From Gracilaria domingensis (taxonomy: Eukaryota > Rhodophyta > Florideophyceae > Gracilariales > Gracilariaceae): 64,000 nt of DNA. Below the pieces are notes generated by a model. It did not search any database and had not been told where the DNA came from. It worked only from the letters and a program-made list of their open reading frames with translations. Numbering within the stretch: the stretch's first letter is position 1; each line of letters begins with the position of its first letter. Positions 1 through 10,311 of this stretch are shown one piece after another. The position numbers and the translations under genes were made by a program. The stretch covers positions 1-64,000 of the forward strand of contig VCMS01000114.1 of the NCBI GenBank assembly GCA_022539475.1. The letters are read 5' to 3'.

Positions 1-1336
1 TCTCAGGGAGCATCCGCACCCGGGAGAAGGGGAAGCAGCACTGGGCTTGAAGGAGTTTGAAGCCATCTAATCCGCTGTATCGGAAGTTGCTTTCATATCG
101 CTATTATGGACTTAAGGATACCTCCGAAGTTCGGACCTCAAGGGGAACCGGAAAGGTCCGGGACTACATCCGAAAACTCGGCGTTACTCTGAATAAGAGA
201 GAGTTTGCAGGAGAGGACCCTATCCTGGTCCTGGACTTCCTCGCAAGGTTTGTGCAAGAAGCTGATATACTCGGAATGAGCGAGGGCCAGGCGTATGTAG
301 CCCTCCCGTATTACCTCAAAGGTTTGGCAGAAGATCAGTTTAATTCCGTCCGCGGATCGTCAAGAGCCTCGGAAGGGGGAGTTACATGTTGGCCCGAAGC
401 GGTACACTACCTCCTAAGGTCATATGCTACTGGTCATGCCATCCAAAGGCGACTTCCGCCTTAAGGGATACGAAGCAACGTCCGGGAGAAACGGAAACAG
501 CTTATTCAACGCGCTGAATAAGGCTTTCCACCGCTGCGGTAATGTACATTCCTCGGGAGAGAGATGTTCCCTGTTCGTGGATGGGTTGGATTCCCAAATA
601 CGGGCACTTGTCGCCCGACATCGGGAGAATAATAGGAAGATGACCTACCTGGAATTAGTACAGTATGCCCAAGCGAAGGTGAAACGCTCCGAGCTAGGCG
701 TCCCTCTAGAACCAAACCTCGTAAGGTACTCTTCGCCGAAGAATCGGATTATTCTTCTGCCCAGGTTGATGGGAATGGTTCCAATCTGGATCACGATAAC
801 GTTAACCTCGTGGGTAGCAACCCCGACTCTATGGGTACTTCTGACCTCCCGTCCACCTCTGTCCCGTCTTCGGAAACGGATCCCGCATTCTATGCGCAAG
901 AACACCGGGTTCCGGCAGCGCCAATCCCTATGGAGGTCGTGGCATGAGGTTTACTCGCCCAGGATGGAGGGATAACACCCCGCAGAGTCGTGTGGATAGA
1001 GGTCCACAGGACTATTCGACCCCAGTTATCTGTTATGAATGTTACCAATATGGGCATATCTCAACGCAGTGTACGCTCCCTTCGCGGGAAAGGTCGAAAA
1101 TCATCGCTCAGTTCGAATCTCTCTCCCCAGAGAACCAAGCTCGTGTGCCGAGAACTTCCTACGAAGGCGCAAAGCACGCAATGGCAGTTCATTTGAGTGG
1201 TGGATCTATGGCGACTCAAGCCGCTCCTGTGGTAGTCCAGAATATGGAAGGAAGAGTCGAACCCGCGAACGGTCATCAAGTTGGTGCCCAGGACGGGAAT
1301 CGGCCACGACAGGCTGGTCCTGCTCCGAAAAACTAG
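1..1336 (+). pseudogene. gag: Gypsy-1 gag, broken by frameshifts
   Basis: This is the structural Gag of the element. It is recognised by close similarity to the intact gag at 10307-12367, for example the shared stretches LLSYRYY, DPILVLDFLARFVQEADILG and GGVTCWPEAV. The reading frame changes at about position 57 (one extra T), again around 440-520 and around 940. The last part carries a retroviral zinc knuckle at 1031-1072, pattern C-x2-C-x4-H-x4-C ([14 protein letters not shown]), which would bind the element RNA. The N-terminal part lies outside the window. Gag ends with TAG at 1334-1336, overlapping the pol frame at -1. The repeated breaks mean no functional Gag comes from this copy unless they are sequencing errors. 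Confidence 0.85.
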
Positions 1337-2307
1337 ACTTGGGAGTCTCCCCAACGGGAGGGGCGTCTTCTGAGCCGAAGCTGAAGACGCCCGAGGCGCC
1401 TCCGCTTCACTCCCCGGCTGTTAGAATCCTAACAAGGAAGATGGCTGCCACTGACGTAGATTCGGAACACTGTGGTGTTCTTCGTCGCCCGTGGGTACGG
1501 TCCCGAAATTTCCGTGCTCCGGATAGAATCCTGGTAATGGCCAAGAGGAACTACAATGTGTATGCCGACCTTGGCCTGTCCACCCAATTCATGGTTAGGC
1601 AATTAGCTGTCCTGGATACAGGAGCTGCCCCCAACTTGATCAACAAGAAGCTAATCCCGCCCACTCTTCGGGAGACAATCCGTTTCGGCCCTGCTCTAAA
1701 TCTCGCCGATGCGAACAATAATCCGTTGAGAACGGCTGGTTATATTACACTCCTTGTACGATTAGGAAATTGTTTGGTACAACTTGATTTTGTCGTCTGT
1801 GACTCATTGGCTGCACCGATTATTTTCGGTTGTGACTTCTGCGATCGGTTCGTGGAAGCCATCCGTCCGCGGAAACGCGAAGTGGAAATGGAAGACGGGT
1901 CGATACTGCCGATTGTTCGGAAACCGTTGCGAGCCGCTACGCGGAAGCACGTACCGCTGCCGGCCGCGCAACAAGCCTCCAACGATGGCATGGGGTCGAC
2001 AAAACTACACGTCACGAAGTCCGTGCAGTTGGCCCCAGAATCCCAGGTATGGGTCGACGTCAACACCAAACAATGGGGCCTCCACACGATACAACCGTTA
2101 CCGGCTTTATATGAACAGCGCCAAATCGCTCTCGCTAATGGAGTGGTCACTATCCAACCAGATCAACCCTTCAAGGTCATGGTCGCCAACTTGGGAAAAT
2201 CCACTCAGTGGCTGGTAAAGAACCAAGTGATTGGTACTGTGCTGCCACACCCGACTGCGGTTGTTCCGACGAAAATACCTATCGCCAAGGTTCTCGGAGT
2301 GTCTGAC

Positions 2308-2321
2308 CCTAAGGAGGGGGA
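2308..2321 (+). promoter_or_regulatory. Internal copy of the gypsy-1 polypurine tract (1)
   Basis: CCTAAGGAGGGGGA occurs here inside pol between protease and RT. It is identical to the tract that precedes the 3' LTR. It is a candidate internal plus-strand priming site, like the central polypurine tracts of Ty1 and lentiviruses. Confidence 0.4.
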
Positions 2322-5300
2322 AGAGAGCGCCGAACCGCAAGTTGTTGAAGCCGTGAATACGGAAGAAGCCCAAGAAGACTCGGGTTCAGACAATCCGAGA
2401 CCTCTAGAGGTTAGTCCTGTGCCACCTGGCAGTGATTTGAAGGATCCTGTTGAGGAATTGATGAAGCTTGATTTGGAGCATGTACCGGAATCCCATCGGG
2501 AGAAGCTTCGCGAGATGCTGCGGGAATTCACTCCCATGTGGGACGGAACTCTAGGAACGATTGGAATAACTGAGCATTGCATTGACTTGCTTCCGAACAC
2601 TCGGCCGATTGCACAACACCCCTATCGGGCCGGACCGAAGGCTCGGGAGGAAGAGAAGTCTCAAGTTGAGAAGATGTTGCGGGCTGGCGTTATTGAGGCC
2701 GCTCAATCCCCTTGGGCGTCACCAGTAGTGCTAGTTCCGAAACCGGATGGATCTTGGAGATTTTGTATCGATTACCGAAAGTTGAATTCGGTGACAGTGA
2801 AAGATGTATATCCGATACCCGGATGGACGAATATATCGATTCTCCTGGGAGCGCGAACGTGTTCACCACCCTTGACGCTAACTGGGGATACTGGCAGGTT
2901 CCCATTAGGGAGAAAGACCGGGATAAGACGGCGTTCGTATGCCATCAAGGCCTATACCGTTTCCGGAGAATGCCCTTTGGGTTAACTAATGCACCCGCTA
3001 CATTCCAGCGTGCGGTCGATATCTTACTGGCGCGATTTAAGTGGACCACATGTTTGGTGTATCTGGACGATATCGTCGTTTTTTCCAACAATCTGGATGA
3101 TCATCTGACCCATGTGCGGGACGTTATGAGAGTACTGCGTGACGCAGGGATAACATTGAAACTCAAGAAGTGCGAGTTCTTCACCGAATCGGTCAAGTAT
3201 CTGGGTCACATAATCCGTCCCAGAAAGCTTTCAGTCGATGAAGTGCGAGTCAAATCCTTGAAGGAGGCGAAACACCCGAGAACTCAAACAGAGCTGCGAT
3301 CCTTCTTAGGACTGTGTAACGTATACCGACGTTTCGTTCCAAACTTCGCGGACATTGCTTCACCGTTGAACAAGCTCCTTACGAAAGGAAAACCTGTTGA
3401 ATTGCACCCCTTTGGAGGCGAAGAGGCCTCCGCGTTCGCGGCATTGGTTGAAGCCGTGACGTCTCCGCCAATTCTGGCTCTCCCCAAACCTGGGTTACCC
3501 TATGAGGTCGACACTGACGCTAGCGCAAACCAGGTTGGTTGCGCTTTGTTTCAAACCGATGAGACCGGGGAACGACACCCTATTGGGTACTGGTCGAGAT
3601 CGCTAAACGTTCATGAGCGGAATTACTCAGTTTCCGAAAGGAATGTCTTGCCGTAGTCTGGGCATTGTCGACACTGAGACCATATTTGATGGGGACCCAC
3701 TTTCGTGTACACACCGACCACAAATGCTTCGCTGGCTGATGGAAATCACCGAACCATCGGGACCCCTGATGCGGTGGAGACTCCGACTGTCGGAATTCGA
3801 CTTCGAAGTAGTGTACAAGAAAGGCTCCCTTAACCTCCAGGCGGACGCCCTATCCCGTTTGGGCACATCAGCTGAAGCCGACCCTACCGAGGACGCCGAC
3901 ATCCCATGTTTTATGGTTGGCGACCTCGAAGGGAGTATGGAAATTGTGACGGATGACGTTTGTGACGATATACTTGTCACACGACCCACTGAACCGGGTA
4001 CCGGGTCATTTATACCCATCACGCCCGAGGAGATGATACGGGAACAGCAGATGGACCCCTTCTGTACACAGGTACGAGCCCGTCTGAACGGTGGATACCA
4101 CTTGCCCTTTCAGGTGAATAATCAAGGCTACTTAATAAGAAAGGTGTCACCGAACCCACAAATAGTGGTGCCGCACTCCTTACAGAGTCGGGTTCTTCAC
4201 CTCTCTCACTATGTGAAGCTGGGAGCCCATCCGGGAGGAAGAAAGTTGTATCTCACATTGAGAAAGGATTTTTACTGGCCTGCAACTGCTATGCAGTACG
4301 TCGATCCTGTCAGGAATGTGCCAAAAACGACATCAAGCTGAGGAAGCATTCAAAGAAGTTGAAGTTATTCCCTGCAAGGGCGCCGCTAGAGTCTGTCGCC
4401 ATTGACATTCTTGGCGAATTGATCAAAACCTCGCAAGGGAATCAATACCTCTTGGTGATCACCGATCGCTTCTCAAAGCTGGTACGGACTGTGCCGCTCA
4501 AGCGGATAACTGCTGCTGCTGTGGCTCAGGCGTTTGTTACCCACTGGGTCTTTGTCTATGGACCACCGGTACACGTGCTCTCCGACAACGGCTCCCAGTT
4601 CACGTCGAAATTCTTCCAAGACGTTTGTCGCATCCTCGACATTAGGAACCTGTTCACAACAACGTATCACCCCAAACTAATGGTCAGGCAGAGAGATTTA
4701 ATCGAACCATTCTTGGTGCATTGAGATCCTACGTTGCGGAACACCCCAAGACTTGGGATTTGTACACAGACGCCATTACATACGCGTACAACACCCAGGT
4801 ACATCGGGTAACGTCGTTGTCCCCTTTCGAGTTAGTCCTGTCAAGGAGACCACCTCCTCTTGCCATTGAGGCACAGCCAACCATGGACGAGTACTCGACA
4901 CCGAGGCTACACCGCGAAGCGTGGAAGAAATGGTTAACCACGATGGTGCCTATTGCTAAGCGCTCTATGGAGAAAGCTCAACTCGCCTACAAGCGCAATT
5001 TCGATAGCCGAATCCGTAGGCCGCTACCGCAGCTTCGGGTTGATGATTATGTGTTCCTCAGGAAGGAGTACTACAATCCTGAGAAGGAGAAGCGCCATAA
5101 GCTCTCTCCAATCGCCAGTGGCCCCTATCGGGTTGTATCCATACAGGAGACTACCGTCGTGCTTGATATCGATAATCAGCACGAGCGGGTATCGCGAGAT
5201 CGAGTATATCGCGCACCGAGCCCTATACAGGAAGTTATCGCCGCGCCGGATACCGGAAACGGTCCATCGTCGCATCAAGTTACCGAACAGACGGGTACTG

Positions 5301-5482
5301 CAGCAAACCGTCCATCAGTTTTGACCCACCCGCAGCGCGGTCTCGCTGACTTGCCTGAAACAACAGAGTTGCTCAAGGATAACCCCGGACTCTCACGGGT
5401 TACACCTACACCCTCTACTGAGTTACATGAGATTCACCCCTCGTCTACGGTATTGGCGCGAAATGCGGAAGCCGTATCGCAC

Positions 5483-5496
5483 CCTAAGGAGGGGGA
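5483..5496 (+). promoter_or_regulatory. Internal copy of the gypsy-1 polypurine tract (2)
   Basis: A second internal exact copy of CCTAAGGAGGGGGA lies in the integrase tail. Both internal copies encode PKEGE, so a repeated peptide is an alternative explanation, but the third codon positions are also identical. Confidence 0.4.
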
Positions 5497-5809
5497 GGAC
5501 AGTGTAAATCGCGCTCCGGTTGCTCCGGCATCCGCTGGACCTACCCGAGGTGCTGAGTCTCAGAGTGAGATGGAATCCCCCACTGGGAACGATCGCGCTG
5601 GCGCTACGTCGCGTGATTCCGAAACCTCAGCGAGGAACGAAGTCAGAAGAAGTGAAGAATCCCCTGCTGGGAGTGCTGCTGCTAAGGATGTTAGTGGCCC
5701 CGTTGGGATGCAATCCAAGTCGCTGGAACGCGCTGTAACTCGCTCGCGCGAACGTGCAGTATCCGCTGACCCCTTCGCGGGACGAAGCGGCATGGAAAGT
5801 GACGCATAG

Positions 5810-6513
5810 CCCACCTGGGAATGGCCCGCAGTGGGAGAGTTAAGAAGACAAGAATCCTTGTGGATTGTGCTGGAAAGCCTTGGTCAGGAAGTGGAGAAGT
5901 CCCATGAAGGGCGCTGCTTAGCAGACGGAACGCTATAGTGCGTCGGACCCGGAATTACGGTAAATGGCACCGCGCGCAGTGCGCATGCGCAGCCCTATGG
6001 CGGGAGATTCGAGATTGAATACTGTAATCCCATGCCATTGCTGGAGAGTGGTGCCCGCCGCTTAGCGACCGCTTGCCGGAAACTGACACTGTAGATACCG
6101 TTCACGGGATGTGTGGCACACACGCGCGCGCCACCATCCAATGAAAATGGAGTGCACGGCCGGATATGCGCCGTGGCCCAGCGTTCCGCCGCCCTGCACA
6201 GGGAGTGCTGTAGGCTACTTCTCCGTCGCAACGGCTCTCCTGCGACCAAAGTGAAAGTGGTTCCGCAAAACGGACGCTACCGTTCGTCGGATGGCCGCCC
6301 GTTTGGGAAAGAAAGGAGCTCGCCGGACTCCGGAGATCGAGAGTTTTCGGTTGAACTCACTTGTGAGGCAATTGGACGCCCGTGTCGGGAGTTAGCGCAC
6401 TCCGTCAGGACGGCTTGAGAAGACCGAAGTCCACCTGTCCACCGCCCCGAAGATCGGTTCAACGCCTCCAAGGACCACTAACCCGCCTGGGTACCACTGG
6501 ACATCACTGCCCA
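5810..6513 (+). other. Spacer between integrase and chromodomain of gypsy-1
   Basis: About 700 bp with no convincing protein. Short open frames exist (for example 6113-6418) but show no recognisable domain. The position suggests either an intron or a decayed linker between integrase and chromodomain. Confidence 0.4.
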
Positions 6514-6762
6514 ATGTCGGGAGAAGCACCAGGAGATGCCAAGGATGGCGTATACCCACAGGAATTCGTGGTAGATCGTATCGTGGAACACGAGAAAAGC
6601 CCCGAAGGGAAGCTACTGTATAGAGTCCGTTGGTACGGCTATTCCCCAGAGGAGGACACTTGGGAGCCAATTGAACACCTCCCTAGGTCCAAGGTCTTGT
6701 CGTATCATCGCCGGTCTCAGACACCATTGCCTCCAACGTTGGACAATGCGATGGTGGGGTAG
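6514..6762 (+). CDS. Chromodomain ORF of gypsy-1
   Basis: The 82-residue ORF from the ATG at 6514 holds a textbook chromodomain: EFVVDRIVEHEKSPEGK, then YRVRWYGYSPEEDTWEP, then a C-terminal helix. The aromatic cage positions are present (F of EFVVDRI, W and Y of RWYGY), as is the invariant DTWEP. In chromoviruses this module is normally fused to the C-terminus of integrase and directs integration to methylated histone H3. Here the integrase frame stops at 5809 and about 700 bp intervene. It may be spliced to pol, translated separately, or separated by mutation. The start is the ATG nearest the domain; the frame is open further upstream to 6382. Confidence 0.8.
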   Translation: MSGEAPGDAKDGVYPQEFVVDRIVEHEKSPEGKLLYRVRWYGYSPEEDTWEPIEHLPRSKVLSYHRRSQTPLPPTLDNAMVG

Positions 6763-7195
6763 CCCGTTAACCGGTGCAGCTTACAGTTCTCGTGCCCGCT
6801 CTCCGGTTTGAAGAAGAGAAGAGTGACGCTCGAGAAGAGAAGATGAAGTCAAGAAGTAGGAAGAGATCCTCTGTATAATAGGAGAGAAGTCTTAGTAGTA
6901 GTAACCACCGAATTATCGGGACAATGCCGCATTGCGGAAAAGTAGAAAATGCCTAAAAAGGAGAAAGAAGATATCTACGCCGAGAAGCCATGGAAGGGAA
7001 GAGAAGAAGGATGCTGAGAATCCTATGGAAGGAAGAAGGAGAAGGTCCTGAAGAAGGAAGAGGAAGAAGTAAGAAGAAGAAGCTCGTCGCCGAGAAGCAT
7101 ACCTCGACGAGGGTAAGGGAAAACTTGCCACTAGCTGGCTTTAATTGGAAACTATCACAAGACACTCTAAGATTGGAGGAAGACATCATGAGGGG
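6763..7195 (+). other. Purine-rich non-coding stretch in gypsy-1
   Basis: From about 6805 to 7115 the plus strand is strongly purine-rich, dominated by GAAGAAG and GAGAAGA runs. A short lysine-rich open frame covers 6990-7199 but is most simply explained by this composition. It lies between the chromodomain ORF and the end of the antisense ORF. A role as an extra plus-strand priming region is conceivable but not shown. Confidence 0.4.
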
Positions 7196-9253
7196 CTAAC
7201 CGCCAGTGGAGGGAGCACCGCTTCCCGCGTTGGGATTCTGTGAGAAATACTCGCTCGCGAGGGCCGCTAGCCCTGCGATGGTGTTCACGCCCGGAGGGAT
7301 TGGCACGCCATGAGCCTGGAGATCGGCCCGAAGGGAAGCCAAGCTTCCGGCCCAATTTGCCGGTTGTGCGGTGGGAGCTATCAAGGACCATCCCTCAGGG
7401 GCAGGAGCGCCCTCCGTTGGGACCGCAGTTGCGTTCGGGTCCGTATTCGGAATGCCAGTGAGTTGGCCTGTTCCGGCAACGACGGCGATCTCATCATTAT
7501 CCACCATTGGATCAGGGACATCCGAGGGCACGGCATAGTCCTCAGGGAACACAAACCCAACTGGGTGACCTACCGGCATAGCGCGGGGAAGTGCGGCCAT
7601 CGCGTTCGCTTGCTCTTGAGAGATGAGCTGGCGCTCCCACGGGTCGTAGTACACCCAGACCCCGGAACGGGTGGAAATTCGCCCCGGTGATCGGTCGCGG
7701 AAACGCTGTCGCCTGTCAGGCTGCCAAGCTACGGGAACTCGGTCCCAATCGACCCTGTCGATTACATCCAACAACTCCCCAACCTCTTCCTGGTTAGCCT
7801 CGGAACCCAAGGGGGTAACGAGATCAATCCTTCGAAGGAGCCACCTCAAATTTGGAGGAAGCTACCACAAGCGGAAGTGATCATAGACATCCCACAGGAG
7901 GTGAACCGCGACGCGGGCAGCCCACTCGGCGAGTACCAACGACCAATAGCCCGAGTCGGGATTGTCTATCAACCGAGAGCCGATATAGTAGATGCTCGGC
8001 GGGAGTTCAGCAAAACACCCCGCAGGGACCTCTACCCGACTCCACCACGATGGAAGGCCCACGTATCGGGACGGTAAGGCATCGAAGCGCAAACGATCGA
8101 CCTCCAAATTTGGATACGGAATCAGAAGTCCCCGACGGGAGCGCGCATTCCGCTCAAACCGGACCCGCCTCTCGAAATCATAGAGATCACGGTTGTGACG
8201 CCTACTCCGTGAACGGTATCGGAACTCTGCCCTCAGCAAGGGACGACTCCACAGGAGGATATCAGAATCCACTTCACCCAAGTGATACCGATGCTCCGCT
8301 TCCGGAAACTCCGCCAACGCGTTGCCATATGAGACCTCCCCGTAGGTACGATAGTGCGACACGTCGAAGTCGAATTCTGCCGGAATCGGATGATCATATC
8401 GCAACCTTCCAACCCTGGAGTAAGCCAAACGAGCCATCTCCCCACGCGCTTGGTCAAGGGACTCCCCGCGTTCACATCGGAGCAAGTGAGGTTCTACCGC
8501 AATGCGGGTTCGCCACTCGCGGGAGCGTACTGCATCTCGGGGGATCCCACCTGGGAGCATTCCGTTCACGGCGTAAGAATCGATGAGAGCCTCATCGGCA
8601 ACCGCTGTCGGGTGGAACCACGGCGCGCGGGAGAAGATAAGGCCCTCGCGGCGTATATCCCGATTCACGAGGGACTCACGACTAATCCACCCACGGGGGT
8701 TCACCGTCAACGGGACAGCCTGCTCGGCATTCCAAGCAATGGCGTTAGGATCGAAAGCCTGCTGAGTAGGAGCAACTGGAGGAGCCGGAGGCATCGGAAG
8801 AGGAGCACCCGGATGGCAATACGCCTCGTAGAAGCTGAAAGGAGCCACCGCTTGCGGGACAGGAGCTTGCGCTTGAGAAGGGAAGAATCCGAGATGGTTG
8901 TACCCCGCGTAGGGTTGGTTGAGCGGACCACCGTACGGATTCCCTTGAGGGAGAGGAGCTGACTGAAACCCACCAAAGTATTGGGAGGGGCCTTGAGGAG
9001 GATGTCCTTGTTGTGACGCACTGCCCGAGGGCACCTCAGACGCCGCTTGCGGAGCTGACGACGAGTTCCCCCGGAGCGGGTTGGTATGGAACGGGTTCGG
9101 ATTCATTCCTGCTAAGGGAGGAGAAGAAGCAGTTGAGACTGGCAGCGAACGCCGAGGTATCGGAGGAGAAGGAGGAGTTATATCCGAAGTCGGAGGCGAA
9201 AGCCGCTTGCGTGGAAGAACCAAGTGGTCGGTAGAACCCTGAGGGGACGTCAT
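7196..9253 (-). CDS. Antisense ORF of gypsy-1, one in-frame TAG
   Basis: A long minus-strand ORF lies between the chromodomain and the 3' LTR, opposite in direction to gag-pol. It is open for 463 codons from the ATG at 9253, meets a single TAG at 7862-7864, and then continues in the same frame for about 220 codons to 7196. The N-terminal 160 residues are rich in Pro, Gln, Ser and Gly (low complexity). The middle is Arg-rich and the end is Ala/Pro/Gly-rich. I recognise no domain; it is not a typical env, which would be sense-oriented with membrane segments. Nearly 690 codons with one stop, beside a badly frameshifted pol, suggests real coding history. The TAG could be a recent mutation or read through. 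Confidence 0.6.
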
Positions 9254-9306
9254 ATTTATACTCCCGATGTCGGTACTTCGCCGTCGCGCTCGCGCTCGCG
9301 CTCGAA

Positions 9307-9322
9307 CCTAAGGAGGGGGAGA
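9307..9322 (+). promoter_or_regulatory. Polypurine tract before gypsy-1 3' LTR
   Basis: CCTAAGGAGGGGGA followed by GA sits directly before TGTGGAGC, the LTR start. This is the expected position of the plus-strand primer for reverse transcription. The same 14 bases recur exactly at 2308 and 5483. Confidence 0.75.
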
Positions 9323-10311
9323 TGTGGAGCAACGGCTTTCCGCTATCGGATGCATCACGGTTCTCATAATGAGATGGTACTGATGGCCGGTGACGTGGCT
9401 AAGTTATGAAAACTCCCCTTAATTTTGGGTATTGTTGGGATGGTTTGGTTGGACCCTTAATAGGTAGACCCTGCATGGGAAGTGCCTAGTGGGTGTGATA
9501 GTAGGCCACGTGGTGGAGTTGGCTAGTTAGATATTTGTGCCACGCCCGTTGGGGAATACCCCACACCCTGACAGTGGGTCGTCCACGTGTATGACCCTCG
9601 GGAGGTGTGCATTGTAGATACCGTAGTAGTAATAGTATATATACTCGGGTGATCTCACCCTGGAGCCGACGAGTAAATGGACAACTGAGTCGCGTCCTGT
9701 TCAGGATCGGGCTATAGTAGACAGCTGCCTACGTAGGTTTACCACTCCCCTCGGAGAGTAACCACGATTGGTTTCGGCACTACTACCCCTCAGGGTCACT
9801 TAGGAAGCTTGCATCTTGCCATCTCCGGAACCTTTGTTTTATCTACCGTTGTATCGGTCCCTTGTTGTTGTCATTGTATTTTGTTGTTCATTTTCGTGAC
9901 TGTTGTTGTCACCCGTTCACCCGGTTCAGGTATTGCTTCCGCCCCAGTATTGGGTATATTTTTGGCACGCCCTTATGCGTCGCTCCGCTATCGGACCTGT
10001 TTCCGCCGGTTGGCACGGTCCGTAGCTTCGCTCCGGTGGGTTGCACCGTGAGCTCCCCCCCCGTTGACACGGTCCCCTTTTTCTCCATCTCTCCAGGTTC
10101 GGATCACACTTCACCTCTGGATCTACACCGTTCTTTGCATCTCACCTCTGTAGGTATATCCAGTCACCGTCTCCGGTCTTACAACCGGCTTGTCTCGCGA
10201 CTCGAGCACGGACAGAGGGTTCTGCCGCTGTTTCTATCTCATCCAGGGAGTAGGACTCGGACATCCTAGTGGAGATTCCCCATCGCGCCTAGCGCAGGGT
10301 TTTGCTCTACA
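9323..10311 (+). repeat. 3' LTR of gypsy-1
   Basis: The 989-bp segment starts with TGTGGAGC after the polypurine tract and ends with GCTCTACA, giving near-perfect terminal inverted repeats. It is alignable along most of its length with the minus-strand LTRs at 12612-13585 and 13586-14421, including blocks such as CTGCCTACGTAGGTT and CCGCTATCGG. A TATATATA-like stretch near 9636 may be the promoter. Confidence 0.8.

Larger units (their letters stand above)
1337..5809 (+). pseudogene. pol: Gypsy-1 pol: protease, RT, RNase H, integrase (frameshifted)
   Basis: The polyprotein replicates and integrates the element. Domains in order are an aspartic protease with LDTGA at 1612-1626; a reverse transcriptase with the catalytic YLDD at 3060-3071 and the [10 protein letters not shown] motif just upstream; an RNase H with DTDAS near 3510; a zinc-binding HHCC region near 4200-4310; and an integrase core with its first Asp at 4404 (DILGE), second at about 4583 (SDNGSQF) and Glu near 4688. 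The frame changes near 2830, 3640, 4310 and 4690, so at least four indels separate this from a working polyprotein. The tail from about 5200 is low-complexity and rich in Ser, Pro and Glu. The pol frame is open from 1039 and is -1 relative to gag. Confidence 0.9.
1..10311 (+). mobile_element. Gypsy-1: chromodomain Ty3/gypsy LTR retrotransposon (5' end outside window)
   Basis: The order on the plus strand is gag with a CCHC knuckle, protease, reverse transcriptase, RNase H, integrase, a chromodomain ORF, an antisense ORF, a polypurine tract and a 3' LTR. Protease-RT-RNase H-integrase order is diagnostic of Ty3/gypsy, and the chromodomain points to the chromovirus branch. The window opens inside gag, so the 5' LTR, primer-binding site and gag start are missing. 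Several single-base frameshifts break gag and pol, so this copy is not autonomous. Its right end abuts the truncated gag of gypsy-2, which suggests insertion into that older element. Confidence 0.9.

Noticed and set aside
506..1354. Minus-strand frames opposite gypsy-1 gag
   Set aside because: Mirror frames of the coding strand with no domain; the gag similarity to 10307-12367 fixes the real strand.
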